A DNA stretch of 64,000 nucleotides from Cronobacter universalis NCTC 9529 (lineage in GTDB: Bacteria; Pseudomonadota; Gammaproteobacteria; Enterobacterales; Enterobacteriaceae). Where the stretch lies: positions 2,046,001-2,110,000 of the forward strand of contig NZ_CP012257.1 in the NCBI RefSeq assembly GCF_001277175.1, read 5' to 3'. Shown here piece after piece: positions 41,680 through 51,386 of this stretch (the first letter of the stretch is position 1; the number at the start of each line of letters is the position of its first letter). Made by a program: the position numbers and the translations under genes. The notes under the pieces are model-generated. The model saw nothing but the letters and a program-made list of their open reading frames with translations, was not told the DNA's origin and searched no databases.

Positions 41680-41880
41680 ATGTCACTGTCTATCGACAAA
41701 AAACAGCAGCCGGGCGGGGCGTATGAATATACGGCCACCTGTCGCGAGAAAAATTACCACTTTGTCATTACCGGCAAAGGCGAAACGGCGACCGAAGCCG
41801 ATACTAATCTGCTTGATAACCTGAAAGAGATGCAGCAGCGGCTCGATGAAGTCGCGCAAACCGGCAAACTTTCCGCCTGA
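41680..41880 (+). CDS. Small hypothetical host protein (66 aa)
   Basis: 66 residues, AAGGAGG 7 nt upstream of the ATG. YEYTATCREKNYHFVITGKGETATEADTNL... then a helical DNLKEMQQRLDEVAQ end: a small alpha/beta protein. No named family recognised. A GCCTGCC/GGCAGGC hairpin follows near 41897-41920. Confidence 0.65.
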   Translation: MSLSIDKKQQPGGAYEYTATCREKNYHFVITGKGETATEADTNLLDNLKEMQQRLDEVAQTGKLSA

Positions 41881-41982
41881 ATCTTCCGCAATCCACGCCT
41901 GCCGGGGTGTCTGGCAGGCAAAAATTCTGTACCATTATATAACAAACTGAAAACAATAATTTTTGTCCTTTAAGGAAGTTCT

Positions 41983-43881
41983 ATGGCAATCACCCGACGT
42001 GATTTTCTCAATGGCGTCGCCATCACCGTGGCCGCCGGAATGACGCCGTGGCAAATCCTGCGCGCCTCGCCACAGACGGCAGCGCAGTCGCTCTACTATC
42101 CGCCGACCCTCACGGGGCTTCGCGGCAACCATCCGGGCTCGTTCGAACAGGCGCACGCGCTGGGGCGTGAGGGTAAGCGATTCGACCCGGCCAGCGTTCC
42201 GGTGGAGGAGGAGTACGATCTGGTGATTGTCGGCGCGGGGATCAGCGGGCTCGCCGCCGCCTGTTTCTGGCAGGAACTGCGCGGCAAACAGCAGCGCATT
42301 CTGCTGCTGGATAACCATGACGACTTCGGCGGCCACGCCAAGCGCAACGAATTTCACGTCGACGGGAAAACCGTGCTCGGCTACGGCGGCAGCGAGTCTT
42401 TCCAGTCGCCTGCGAATAACTTCAGCGAAACCGCGATGGGGCTGCTGAAGACGCTCAACGTCAGCATCGAGCGCATGGCGAAAAGCTTCGATCAGGCCTT
42501 CTACCCGGATCTCAACTTAAGCCGCGGCGTCTATTTCGATAAAACCAACTTTGGCGTCGATAAAATCGTGAGTGGCGATCCGGGCCGCGCGGTGGCGGAC
42601 GATATTCCGCCCGATCGTATGAACGCCCGCGACATTCGCGCCTTTATTAACGATTTCCCGCTGCCGCAGGCGGATCGCGACGCGTTAATCGCGCTGCACA
42701 CCGAGAAAAAAGATTACCTCGCCGGGATGCGCGTTGAAGATAAAGTCGCCTGGCTCGACTCCCACAGCTACAGCCAGTTCCTGCGCGACAAAGTAGGGTT
42801 AAGCGACAGCGCCATCCGCTATTTCCAGCAGCGCACCAACGATTTCCAGGCGATTGGCATCGATGGCACGTCGGCGAGCGACGCGCGTATCTGCGCGCTG
42901 CCGGGGCTGGACGGCATGGATCTGCCGCCGCTTGACGCTGAATCGCTGGCGGATCTCGAAGAGCCGTACATCTATCACTTCCCGGACGGCAACGCCGGGC
43001 TGGCGCGCCTGATGGTGCGGCATCTTATTCCGGCCGTGGCGCCAGGCAACAGCATGGATGATATCGTGCTGGCGACCTTCGACTACAGCCAACTGGATAA
43101 ACCGGCGCATCCGGTGCGCCTGCGTCTTAACAGCACCGGCGTCCACGCCGCCAATGTGGCGGGCGGCGTCGAAGTGACCTACCTGCGCGACGGTAAGCTG
43201 CACAAGGTAAAAGCCGGGCAGACCGTGATGGCGGGCTACAACATGATGATTCCGTATCTGGTGCCGGAAATCCCGCACCACCAGCAGGAGGCGCTCAAGC
43301 AGAACGTCAAGGCGCCGCTGGTCTACAGCAAAGTGGTTATTCGCAACTGGCAGCCGTTTATGAAGCTCGGCGTGCATGAGATCTACTCGCCGGCCGCGCC
43401 CTACAGCCGGGTCAAGCTCGACTACCCGGTGGATATGGGCGGCTACCCGCATCCGCGCGATCCGAACGCGCCCATCGGCCTGCATATGGTCTATGTGCCG
43501 ACGTTCCCCGGCAGCGGGCTCAGCGCCCGCGAACAGTTCCGCAAGGGCCGCGCGTTTCTGCTCGGCACGCCGTTCGAGGTGCATGAGAAGATGATCCGCG
43601 AACAGTTGCAGGGCATGTTCGGCGCGGCCGGTTTTGACCACGAGCGCGATATCGCGGCGATCACCGTTAACCGCTGGTCGCACGGCTACTCTTACTTCTT
43701 CAGCGGTCTGTTTGACGATGAAGAAGGTTCGCAAAAAATCATCGAAAAAGCCCGCCAGCCGGTCGGGCGCATCACCATCGCCAACTCGGACGCCGACTGG
43801 AGCCCGTATGCCAACTCGGCGATAGACCAGGGCTACCGCGCGGTGAAAGAGCTGCACGAGATGGCGAAGGAGGGCGCATGA
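41983..43881 (+). CDS. Tat-exported FAD oxidoreductase, spermidine dehydrogenase-like
   Basis: 632 residues. TRRDFLNGVAITVAAG is a twin-arginine signal, so the folded flavoprotein is exported to the periplasm. The FAD-binding VIVGAGISGLAAACF (GxGxxG at residues 84-89) is followed by a LLLDNHDDFGGHAKRNEF segment. The overall plan fits spermidine dehydrogenase-like enzymes, which oxidise polyamines and pass electrons to a cytochrome. The next gene, overlapping by 4 nt, encodes a multihaem cytochrome c. The substrate is a family inference. Confidence 0.8.
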   Translation: MAITRRDFLNGVAITVAAGMTPWQILRASPQTAAQSLYYPPTLTGLRGNHPGSFEQAHALGREGKRFDPASVPVEEEYDLVIVGAGISGLAAACFWQELRGKQQRILLLDNHDDFGGHAKRNEFHVDGKTVLGYGGSESFQSPANNFSETAMGLLKTLNVSIERMAKSFDQAFYPDLNLSRGVYFDKTNFGVDKIVSGDPGRAVADDIPPDRMNARDIRAFINDFPLPQADRDALIALHTEKKDYLAGMRVEDKVAWLDSHSYSQFLRDKVGLSDSAIRYFQQRTNDFQAIGIDGTSASDARICALPGLDGMDLPPLDAESLADLEEPYIYHFPDGNAGLARLMVRHLIPAVAPGNSMDDIVLATFDYSQLDKPAHPVRLRLNSTGVHAANVAGGVEVTYLRDGKLHKVKAGQTVMAGYNMMIPYLVPEIPHHQQEALKQNVKAPLVYSKVVIRNWQPFMKLGVHEIYSPAAPYSRVKLDYPVDMGGYPHPRDPNAPIGLHMVYVPTFPGSGLSAREQFRKGRAFLLGTPFEVHEKMIREQLQGMFGAAGFDHERDIAAITVNRWSHGYSYFFSGLFDDEEGSQKIIEKARQPVGRITIANSDADWSPYANSAIDQGYRAVKELHEMAKEGA

Positions 43882-45074
43882 AACGTATCGCGTTACTGGC
43901 GCTGAGCCTGTGGGCAACGCAGGCGGGCGCGCAGACGATGTCGCGCGGCGAATATGTGGCGCGCGCGGGCGACTGCATGGCCTGCCATACGGCTGCGGAC
44001 GGCGCGCCGCTCGCGGGCGGGCTGAAATTCGCCACGCCGCTCGGCGATATTTATTCCACCAACATCACGCCAGATAAAACCCACGGTATCGGCAGCTACA
44101 GCTACGACGAGTTCGCCCGCGCCATGCGCGAAGGTATCGCGAAGGACGGCCACCATCTCTACCCGGCGATGCCGTATCCGTCCTATGCGAAGATGAGCGA
44201 TGACGACCTGCGCGCGCTCTATGACTACCTGATAAAAGAGGTGAAACCGCAGGCCACCGTGAACCGCGAGAGCGACATTCCGTGGCCGCTCTCGATGCGC
44301 TGGCCGCTCGGCGTCTGGAACAGCCTGTTTGTGGACGATAAACCGTTTACGCCGCGCGCGGATAAAAGCGCGGCCTGGAACCGCGGCGCGTATCTGGTGC
44401 AGGGGCCGGGCCACTGCGGCGCGTGCCATACGCCGCGCGGCGTGGGGATGCAGGAGAAGGCTTTCGACGAGCGTGATGAGCAGTTCCTCGCGGGCGAGGA
44501 GCTTAACGGCTGGTACGCGCCGTCGCTGCGCGGGCTGAAAATGTCCGAAGAGGATCTCGCCGTCCTGCTGCGCGACGGGCGCAGCAAACACGCGGCGCTC
44601 AGCGGGCCGATGGATGAGGTCGTCACCAACAGCACGCAATACCTGACCGATGACGACAACCGCGCCATAGCCGGTTATCTGTTAAGCCTGCCGGGCAGCG
44701 AGCCGGCGAAAGGCGACGCGCCGAAGGTAGCGAAAGCGGAAATGGAGAACGGTCATCAGCTCTATGCCCGCTACTGCGCCACCTGTCACGCCAGCAACGG
44801 CGAGGGCGCGGAATACGCCGTTCCGGCGCTGAAAGACAATCTCACCGTTAACGCCGATAACCCGCTGACGCTGCTTCGCGTGGTGCTGGAGGGCGGCAAA
44901 ACGGCGGTGACGCAGGGACATCTGCCGTACAGCATGCCGGGTTATGGCTGGGCGCTCAGCGATCAGGACGCGGCGGACGTCACCAACTACATCCGCGGCA
45001 GTTTCGGCAACCACGCCGCGCCTGCGACGCCTGCGCAGGTGAAAGAGGCCCGCGAGCAACAACATAACGAGTAA
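43878..45074 (+). CDS. Tri-haem cytochrome c
   Basis: 398 residues with a signal peptide (residues 1-19). Three haem-binding CxxCH motifs occur: CMACH (33-37), CGACH (180-184) and CATCH (300-304). The layout matches the cytochrome subunit of periplasmic alcohol/gluconate dehydrogenases. Here it is coupled to the FAD dehydrogenase upstream and probably passes its electrons to the quinol/oxidase chain. A GGCGCCG/CGGCGCC hairpin with T-rich tail follows as probable terminator. Confidence 0.9.
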   Translation: MKRIALLALSLWATQAGAQTMSRGEYVARAGDCMACHTAADGAPLAGGLKFATPLGDIYSTNITPDKTHGIGSYSYDEFARAMREGIAKDGHHLYPAMPYPSYAKMSDDDLRALYDYLIKEVKPQATVNRESDIPWPLSMRWPLGVWNSLFVDDKPFTPRADKSAAWNRGAYLVQGPGHCGACHTPRGVGMQEKAFDERDEQFLAGEELNGWYAPSLRGLKMSEEDLAVLLRDGRSKHAALSGPMDEVVTNSTQYLTDDDNRAIAGYLLSLPGSEPAKGDAPKVAKAEMENGHQLYARYCATCHASNGEGAEYAVPALKDNLTVNADNPLTLLRVVLEGGKTAVTQGHLPYSMPGYGWALSDQDAADVTNYIRGSFGNHAAPATPAQVKEAREQQHNE

Positions 45075-45181
45075 CGCTTACGGCGCCGTCGGGTACAGGC
45101 GGCGCCGGTTTTCTCTTTTTCACCTTTCTTCCCGCCCGTTTTTCTGAAACATTCCGCTACGGGCCGTTCAGTTTTTTCCCG

Positions 45182-45195
45182 TTGATTCTCATCAA
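45182..45195 (+). promoter_or_regulatory. FNR-binding site upstream of the dms-like operon
   Basis: TTGATTCTCATCAA is a perfect match to TTGAT-N4-ATCAA. Its centre (45188.5) is about 41 nt before a plausible start near 45230, the class II FNR spacing, with a -10 candidate CAGAAT at 45218-45223. It implies induction without oxygen. Confidence 0.75.
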
Positions 45196-45244
45196 GCTTT
45201 CCCCGCTCAGGGCTTTGCAGAATACGCCCTTTTGATGGGGGAAC

Positions 45245-47626
45245 ATGATGAAACCACTTACCCGAAAGGATGGGCCGGGCGAGGGCGGGCTGTCGCGCCG
45301 CGACTTTCTGCGCGCCACGTCGGCGCTGGCGGCCGCGCCGCTTTTTGTGAAGGCCGGCAAGGCTAACGCTAATGCGCCTGTAGCAGAGGCCGCTGAAAAC
45401 ATCGTGCCGACGTGCAGTACCTTTGACTGCGGCGGCAAATGCGATATCCGCGCGCACGTTAAAGAAGGTGTGGTGACGCGCATCTCCACCTGTCCGGATA
45501 ACGAGGTTGACCCCGCCATGCCGCTGATGCGCGCCTGCGAGCGCGGGCGCGGGTATCGGCAGTTTGTCTACCACCCGGACCGGCTGAAATACCCGATGAA
45601 GCGCGTCGGCAAGCGCGGCGAAGGCAAGTTCGAGCGCATCAGCTGGGATGAGGCGACGACGCTGATTGCTGATAACCTACGGCGCATTACCGCGCAATAT
45701 GGCCCGGCGTCGCGCTTTATGCACACCGACACGGCGGTCTCCGGCGGCGCGTTCTCCGGCGATAAAATGGCGCGACGCCTGCTGAACCTGACCGGCGGCT
45801 ATCTGGAGTCATACCACTCCGTCAGCATGGGCAACACCGCCGCGGCCACGCCTTACACCTACGGCACCGCCGCGAGCGGCAGCTCGCTCGATACGCTCAA
45901 AGACACAAAGCTTGTGATCCTCTGGGGTCATAACCCGAACGAGACCATCTTCGGCCACACCAATTACTATTTTCAGCAGATGAAGCGCAACGGCACGCGG
46001 TTTATCGTGGTCGATCCCCGCTACTCCGACACCGTGGCGTCGCTCGCCGACCAGTGGGTGCCGCTACTGCCCACCACCGATAACGCGCTGATGGACGCGA
46101 TGATGTACGTCATCATCAGCGAAAACCTGCATGACAGCGCGTTTATCGCCCGCCACGCGATCGGTTTTGACGAAAGCACGATGCCGGAAGGCGTACCGGC
46201 GCGCGAATCGCTGATGGCGTATCTCTTTGGTGAAAAAGATGGCGTGAAAAAAACGCCGGAGTGGGCGGAGCGCATCACCCATGTTCCCGCGCAGACCATC
46301 CGCCAGCTCGCCCGTGACTTCGCCACTGCCAGACCGGCGGCGCTGATCCAGGGCTGGGGCCCGCAGCGCCACATCTGCGGCGAGCGCACCGCGCGCGGCT
46401 CCACGCTGCTCGCCACGATCACCGGCAATGTCGGCGTTAAGGGCGGCTGGGCGGCAGGCTACGGCGGCATCGGCAACCGACTTTTTTGCGCCGATCCCTA
46501 CAGCGTGCCGAACCCCGTGGCGGCGAAAATCTCCATCATGAACTGGGTACAGGCCTGCGACGACGCGGCGAAGGTCACGCCGGAAAACGGCCTGAAAGAC
46601 GCTGAGACGCTCACCAGCAACATCAAATTCATCTTTAATCTCGCGGGCAACTATCTGGCGAACCAGAACCCGGACATCAACCAGACCGTTAAGGTGCTGG
46701 AAGATGAAAGTAAAGTTGAGTTTATCGTGGTGAGCGATCTCTTCCTTACGCCCAGCGCCCGCTACGCCGATCTGCTGCTGCCGGAAACCAGCTTTATGGA
46801 GCGCTGGAACATCGGCGAAACCTGGGGCACCGGCAACTATCTGCTGCTGTCGCAAAAGCTGGTGGAGCCGGAGTTTGAGCGCCGCTCGGACTACGACTGG
46901 CTGCGCGACGTCGCGCGCAAGCTCGACGTCGAGGCGCGCTTTAGCGAAGGGCGCAACGAAAAACAGTGGGTGGAGCATATCTGGGAGAAAACCCGCGAGG
47001 CGCTGGCGGACCACGATCTGCCCGATTTCGCCGGGCTGTGCGCCAATCCGCACGTCTACCTGAAATCGCCGCCGTATGTCGCGTTTGAAGAGAACATTCG
47101 CGACCCGGACAACCATCCGTTCCCGACGCCCTCCGGCAAAATTGAAATCTTCTCAAAGCGGCTCTGGGAGATGAAACATCCGGAGATCCCGGCGCTGTCA
47201 CACTATGTTCCCGCACAGGAAGGGCCGCAGGACGCGCTGCGCGCGAAATACCCGCTACAGCTCATTACCTGGAAGGGTAAAAACCGCGCCAACTCGACGC
47301 AATACGCCAACCCGTGGCTGCAGGAGGTGCAACGCCAGCAGCTCTGGATTAACCCGCAGGACGCGCAGGCGCGCGGCATTGAGCAGGGCGATTTGGTGCG
47401 GATTCATAACGATCGGGGCGTGGTGCGCATTCCTGCCGAAGTGACGCCGCGCATTATGCCGGGCGTGGTGGCGATGCAGGCGGGCGCCTGGTGGCAGCCG
47501 GACGCTGACGGCGTCGATAACGGCGGCTGTCCGAATGTGCTCACCAGCGCGCGCATCACTCCGCTTGCCAAAGGCAACGCCCATCAAACCCTGCTCGTTG
47601 AGGTAACCAGACATGAGTCAGTTTAA
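45245..47626 (+). CDS. DMSO reductase-type molybdopterin oxidoreductase, subunit A
   Basis: 793 residues with a Tat signal (LSRRDFLRATSALAAAPLF, residues about 18-36). The N-terminal CSTFDCGGKCDIR with the later RACERGR provides the [4Fe-4S] cysteines, followed by PDRLKYPMKRVGKRGEGKFERISWDEA and the MGNTAAATPYTYGT region typical of DmsA/YnfE/YnfF. Catalytic periplasmic subunit reducing an S- or N-oxide or similar acceptor. The second ATG (45248) is better spaced from the GGGGGA RBS. The exact substrate cannot be told. Confidence 0.9.
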   Translation: MMKPLTRKDGPGEGGLSRRDFLRATSALAAAPLFVKAGKANANAPVAEAAENIVPTCSTFDCGGKCDIRAHVKEGVVTRISTCPDNEVDPAMPLMRACERGRGYRQFVYHPDRLKYPMKRVGKRGEGKFERISWDEATTLIADNLRRITAQYGPASRFMHTDTAVSGGAFSGDKMARRLLNLTGGYLESYHSVSMGNTAAATPYTYGTAASGSSLDTLKDTKLVILWGHNPNETIFGHTNYYFQQMKRNGTRFIVVDPRYSDTVASLADQWVPLLPTTDNALMDAMMYVIISENLHDSAFIARHAIGFDESTMPEGVPARESLMAYLFGEKDGVKKTPEWAERITHVPAQTIRQLARDFATARPAALIQGWGPQRHICGERTARGSTLLATITGNVGVKGGWAAGYGGIGNRLFCADPYSVPNPVAAKISIMNWVQACDDAAKVTPENGLKDAETLTSNIKFIFNLAGNYLANQNPDINQTVKVLEDESKVEFIVVSDLFLTPSARYADLLLPETSFMERWNIGETWGTGNYLLLSQKLVEPEFERRSDYDWLRDVARKLDVEARFSEGRNEKQWVEHIWEKTREALADHDLPDFAGLCANPHVYLKSPPYVAFEENIRDPDNHPFPTPSGKIEIFSKRLWEMKHPEIPALSHYVPAQEGPQDALRAKYPLQLITWKGKNRANSTQYANPWLQEVQRQQLWINPQDAQARGIEQGDLVRIHNDRGVVRIPAEVTPRIMPGVVAMQAGAWWQPDADGVDNGGCPNVLTSARITPLAKGNAHQTLLVEVTRHESV

Positions 47627-48242
47627 AGACTATCCCCCGGTCAGCGGCGAGCAACTGGGCTTTTTTATCGATTCATCGCGCTGTTCTGGCTGCAAAGCCT
47701 GCCAGGTGGCGTGCAAAGACAAAAATAATCTCGAACCGGGGCGGCGCTTTCGCCGCGTCTATGAAGTCCACGGCGGCGGCTTCACGCCGACCGGCGCGGG
47801 CGGGCTTATGCATAACGTCTTCGCTTACACGCTGACGGTTTCGTGCAACCACTGCGCCGACCCCCTCTGCACGCGCAACTGCCCGACCACGGCGATGCAC
47901 AAACGCGACGGCGACGGCATCGTGCGGGTGAATACCGATAAATGCGTCGGCTGCGGCTACTGCGCCTGGTCGTGCCCTTACGGCGCGCCGCAGCGCAACA
48001 CGCAGACCGGGCAGATGTCGAAATGCGATTTCTGCATCGATCGGCTGGCGCAGGGCGAGCCGCCGGTGTGCGTCGCCACCTGTCCGCTCGGGGCTATCCA
48101 GTTCGGGCCGATAACGATGCTGCGCGAACGCTTTGGCGCGCTCTCTGACGTAAAAGGGTTGCCGCCGTCATCCGTCACGAAGCCGAATCTGGTCATTAAG
48201 CCGCATCAGGGCGCGCAGCAAGAGGAGCAGCACGATGCATGA
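47613..48242 (+). CDS. DMSO reductase-type iron-sulfur subunit B
   Basis: 209 residues with four cysteine groups for four [4Fe-4S] clusters: CSGCKACQVAC, CNHCADPLCTRNCP, CVGCGYCAWSCP and CDFC ... CVATCP. Transfers electrons from the membrane subunit to the molybdenum subunit. Overlaps subunit A by 14 nt and subunit C by 8 nt. Confidence 0.93.
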   Translation: MSQFKDYPPVSGEQLGFFIDSSRCSGCKACQVACKDKNNLEPGRRFRRVYEVHGGGFTPTGAGGLMHNVFAYTLTVSCNHCADPLCTRNCPTTAMHKRDGDGIVRVNTDKCVGCGYCAWSCPYGAPQRNTQTGQMSKCDFCIDRLAQGEPPVCVATCPLGAIQFGPITMLRERFGALSDVKGLPPSSVTKPNLVIKPHQGAQQEEQHDA

Positions 48243-49071
48243 GTTTCCGTTAGTCATATTTACGCTGCTTCTGCAGGGCGCGGTGGGATTTATGCTGATG
48301 CTCTGCCTCACCGCCGGGCAGATGCCGCGCGCGGGGCAACGCACGCTTGCCACGCTGCCTGCGCTCGTCGGCGCGGGCGTCGCGGCAGCGCTCGGTTTGA
48401 TCGCCTCAATGCTGCATCTGGGGTATCCGCTGAATGCGTTTAACGCGCTGCGCCATCTTTCCAGCTCCTGGCTGAGCCGGGAAATCGCGCTCGCCGGGGT
48501 GTTTATGGCGCTGTTGGCTATTAGCATCTTACTGCTGATGATGAAGCGCGCTACGCCGTGGCCCCTGCTGTGGCTGAGCGTGCTGGCGGGGCTTATGGAT
48601 ATGGCCGCGATGGCGTCCATCTACAATCATACGTCGGTCGTGACATGGCAGCACATTAATACCTGGGCCATGTTCCTGGGCTCGGTAGTGTTAATCGGCG
48701 CGTCGCTGCTACAGCTGCGCCTCGCGCTGCGCCCGGTGCTCAACGCCCAGGCACAATTCGCGATAAGCCGCCGCCTCTCGTTGCTGGCGCTGGCGGCGGT
48801 GATGATCCGGCTGCTGATTCAGCCCGCGTATCATCACTATTTAGCGCACGCCGCGGTGCCGGTGGCTTTTCCGCTGCACCCGCTGGCGGCCTTCGACGCC
48901 TGCGCCGGGCTGCGCCTTGCGGGCTGGTGCAGTTCAGCCGGCGGCGCGCTGTTGTTGATCATCGGGCTGACGCGTCCTTACGGGGCACGGACACCGCAAA
49001 TCGGCGGGTGCGGGCTGATCCTGCTCGGCGAATTGCTGCTGCGGCTGGCGTTTTTTTACATCGATGTCTGA
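48235..49071 (+). CDS. DMSO reductase-type membrane anchor subunit C
   Basis: 278 residues with about eight hydrophobic segments, DmsC-like (PLVIFTLLLQGAVGFMLML at the N-terminus, HLGYPLNAFNALRHLSSSWLSRE in the second loop). Oxidises menaquinol and anchors the complex. Its TGA overlaps the next ATG. Confidence 0.9.
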   Translation: MHEFPLVIFTLLLQGAVGFMLMLCLTAGQMPRAGQRTLATLPALVGAGVAAALGLIASMLHLGYPLNAFNALRHLSSSWLSREIALAGVFMALLAISILLLMMKRATPWPLLWLSVLAGLMDMAAMASIYNHTSVVTWQHINTWAMFLGSVVLIGASLLQLRLALRPVLNAQAQFAISRRLSLLALAAVMIRLLIQPAYHHYLAHAAVPVAFPLHPLAAFDACAGLRLAGWCSSAGGALLLIIGLTRPYGARTPQIGGCGLILLGELLLRLAFFYIDV

Positions 49072-49925
49072 TGAATCTCTTTGACGCTCTGACGCCCATA
49101 CCGCCCTGCGTGGGCGCGCGCTGCGCCAGAAAACGGCTGCGCCGCAGCCGCTGCGATGATTGCGTGACGCGCTGCCCGACCGGCGCGCTGAGCATCCACA
49201 ATCATGAGGTTGTTCTCGCGCCGGAGCGATGCACCGGCTGCGGGATCTGCCTGTTTGTCTGCCCGGCGGACGCGCTGGAGAATCTCTCGCCGCTGGCGCG
49301 ATGCCACCGCGACGGCGTACTGCTCGGGCCGTTCACGCTGCCGGTCGCGGCAGAAGAGTTGTTGCTCTGGCATTCGCATTACGCTATTCGCGCCGTCGCG
49401 GTGGATCTCACGCGCGACAGCCACTGGCTGCGCCCGCTGGCGGAACTTAACCTGCGACTGCAACAGCGTGGCGAGCCGGGCTGGCAATGCGTGGCGGTTT
49501 CACCCGCGGCAGGTGAGGCGAAGCGCCGTCTGCTGCGCCCTGGCGGCGCTCGCGCTCGCGTACCGCATGATGCCGCCGCGCGCCGCGCCGTGGGGGCGTT
49601 TTTATCAGCATACGCTGTGACGCTGGACGCTACGCGCTGTCTGCTATGCGGCGCCTGCGGCCGGGCATGCGCCAGCGGCGCGATACGCTTTAGCGAACAG
49701 GCCGTTACGCTCGATTCAACGCGCTGCGATGGCTGCGGTGACTGCGCGGCGGTCTGTCCGGTTGATGCTATAACCATAACGGAGGGCGACGCCGGGCCGC
49801 TGATTCGCCGGGCGTTGCATCACGCCCGCTGCGAGCGTTGCGGCGAGCCGTGGCGCGCCTGGCGGCCGGGCGAAAAACACTGCCCGGTTTGTCGGCGTCA
49901 TGGTTTCAACATGCGCGGCGGTTAA
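49071..49925 (+). CDS. Polyferredoxin, fourth gene of the dms-like operon
   Basis: 284 residues. Cysteine groups: CDDCVTRCP and CTGCGICLFVCP in the first third; CLLCGACGRACAS and CDGCGDCAAVCP in the second half, so up to four [4Fe-4S] clusters, plus a CERCGEP ... CPVC zinc-ribbon-like C-terminus. No signal peptide, so probably cytoplasmic. In E. coli dms/ynf operons this place often holds the chaperone DmsD instead. Related in style to NapF or HycB-type ferredoxins. A maturation or electron-supply role is inferred. Confidence 0.82.
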   Translation: MNLFDALTPIPPCVGARCARKRLRRSRCDDCVTRCPTGALSIHNHEVVLAPERCTGCGICLFVCPADALENLSPLARCHRDGVLLGPFTLPVAAEELLLWHSHYAIRAVAVDLTRDSHWLRPLAELNLRLQQRGEPGWQCVAVSPAAGEAKRRLLRPGGARARVPHDAAARRAVGAFLSAYAVTLDATRCLLCGACGRACASGAIRFSEQAVTLDSTRCDGCGDCAAVCPVDAITITEGDAGPLIRRALHHARCERCGEPWRAWRPGEKHCPVCRRHGFNMRGG

Positions 49926-50025
49926 CGCAGTGACCTGCTGAATCCACAGGGGAAACGGGCGCTGTCATTAATCTGTCACGCCTGCGTCTTATAACAGTGC
50001 CACCCCGACTCTGGATCTGAAAACC

Positions 50026-51381
50026 ATGAAAATCAAACCGCTTACGCTCGCTTTCGCCGCGCTTTTCCCGCTCTGTTCCCTGGCCGCCGCGCCGCAGGTT
50101 GAACGCTATGTCGTGACATTCCCGCAGGAAGATCATGTGGTCTATTCCGGCAATTATGCCAGCGCATTTCCCGACGGCCTGCCGGTGGGCGTGGGCTCCG
50201 GCCTGCTGTTTTTACGCAAAGAGGGCGATGACCTGATTTTCGCGACCGTCACCGACCGCGGCCCGAACGCCGACTCGCCGAAAATGGGCAAGCAGGAGTC
50301 GAAAATTTTCGCGAGCCCCGAGTATACGCCGCTGATGATGACCATCCGCGTCAGCAAAGATAAGGCGCAGGCGAGCGACCCGATGCCGCTGCATGACGAG
50401 CAGGGCAACATCAGCGGACTGCCGCTGCCGACCGGGCTCATCGGCGCGACGAACGAACTGGCGCTCAACGACGCGCTGCAAACGCTCACCGGCGATAAGC
50501 GCGGGCTGGATACGGAAGGGATCACCCCCGACGGCGAAGGCGGCTACTGGCTGTGCGACGAGTATGGCCCGTTTATCATCCATGTGGATGCCAGCGGCGC
50601 GATCCTTGCTAAACATGGCCCGCAGGCGGGCAAAGGCGAAGAGGGCGTGGCGGGCGGCCTGCCGAATATCATTAAATGGCGCCAGCCTAACCGCGGTTTT
50701 GAAGGGCTGACCCGGATGCCGGACGGGCGCATTATCGCGGCGGTGCAGAGCACGCTGGATATCGATGGCAAAACCAAAAACACCGCGCGCTTTACGCGCC
50801 TGGTGAGTTTTGACCCGGCCACCGGCAAAACCGCCATGTACGGTTATCCGATTGACATCGACGTCTATAAAAAAGCCAAAGACGCCAAAATCGGCGATAT
50901 CGCGGCGCTGGACGACCATCGTATTCTGCTTATCGAGCAGGGCGGCGATAAAAACAAAACCATGCGCAACCGCGTCTATGTGGTCGATCTCAGCAACGCC
51001 ACCGATCTGAGCACGCTGGATAACACCCAGCCGCCGGAATTCGACGATGCGGAAAAACTCAGCGCGCGCGGCGTGAAGCTCGCCACAAAACAGCTGGCGG
51101 TAGACTTGCGTGAACTGGGCTGGCAGCAGGAGAAAGCCGAAGGGCTGGCGCTTATCGACTCGAAAACCCTCGCGGTCATTAACGATAACGACTTCGGTTT
51201 ACAGTCAGAGCTACTGGATCCGCAGGGCGACAAAAAAGCGATGGATGACTATAACGTCGACGGAAAGGGGCATCTGACCCTGGACGGCAAGCCGGTCGCC
51301 AGCAAAATCGGCATCAAACCGCTCGAGAAACCCGCCTCGCAAAATGAGCTGTGGGTGATCAAGCTCGATAAGCCGCTGTAA
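50026..51381 (+). CDS. Exported esterase-like phytase-family protein
   Basis: 451 residues with a signal peptide (KIKPLTLAFAALFPLCSLAAA). Beta-propeller-like protein of the 'esterase-like activity of phytase' family: GSGLLFLRKEGDDLIFATVTDRGPN, RGLDTEGITPDGEGGYWLCDEYGPFI, GFEGLTRMPDGRI and LAVINDNDFGL. Periplasmic; the substrate is unknown. A bidirectional terminator separates it from the convergent chemoreceptor. Confidence 0.87.
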   Translation: MKIKPLTLAFAALFPLCSLAAAPQVERYVVTFPQEDHVVYSGNYASAFPDGLPVGVGSGLLFLRKEGDDLIFATVTDRGPNADSPKMGKQESKIFASPEYTPLMMTIRVSKDKAQASDPMPLHDEQGNISGLPLPTGLIGATNELALNDALQTLTGDKRGLDTEGITPDGEGGYWLCDEYGPFIIHVDASGAILAKHGPQAGKGEEGVAGGLPNIIKWRQPNRGFEGLTRMPDGRIIAAVQSTLDIDGKTKNTARFTRLVSFDPATGKTAMYGYPIDIDVYKKAKDAKIGDIAALDDHRILLIEQGGDKNKTMRNRVYVVDLSNATDLSTLDNTQPPEFDDAEKLSARGVKLATKQLAVDLRELGWQQEKAEGLALIDSKTLAVINDNDFGLQSELLDPQGDKKAMDDYNVDGKGHLTLDGKPVASKIGIKPLEKPASQNELWVIKLDKPL

Positions 51382-51386
51382 GCGCA

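Noticed and set aside
42799..43917. Long minus-strand open frame across the FAD dehydrogenase gene
   Set aside because: Its product is His/Arg-rich and unlike any protein; it is the antisense shadow of a GC-rich gene with a Tat signal and FAD motif.
46064..47116. 350-codon minus-strand frame in the molybdopterin subunit gene
   Set aside because: Antisense shadow of a gene with well-matched DmsA motifs.
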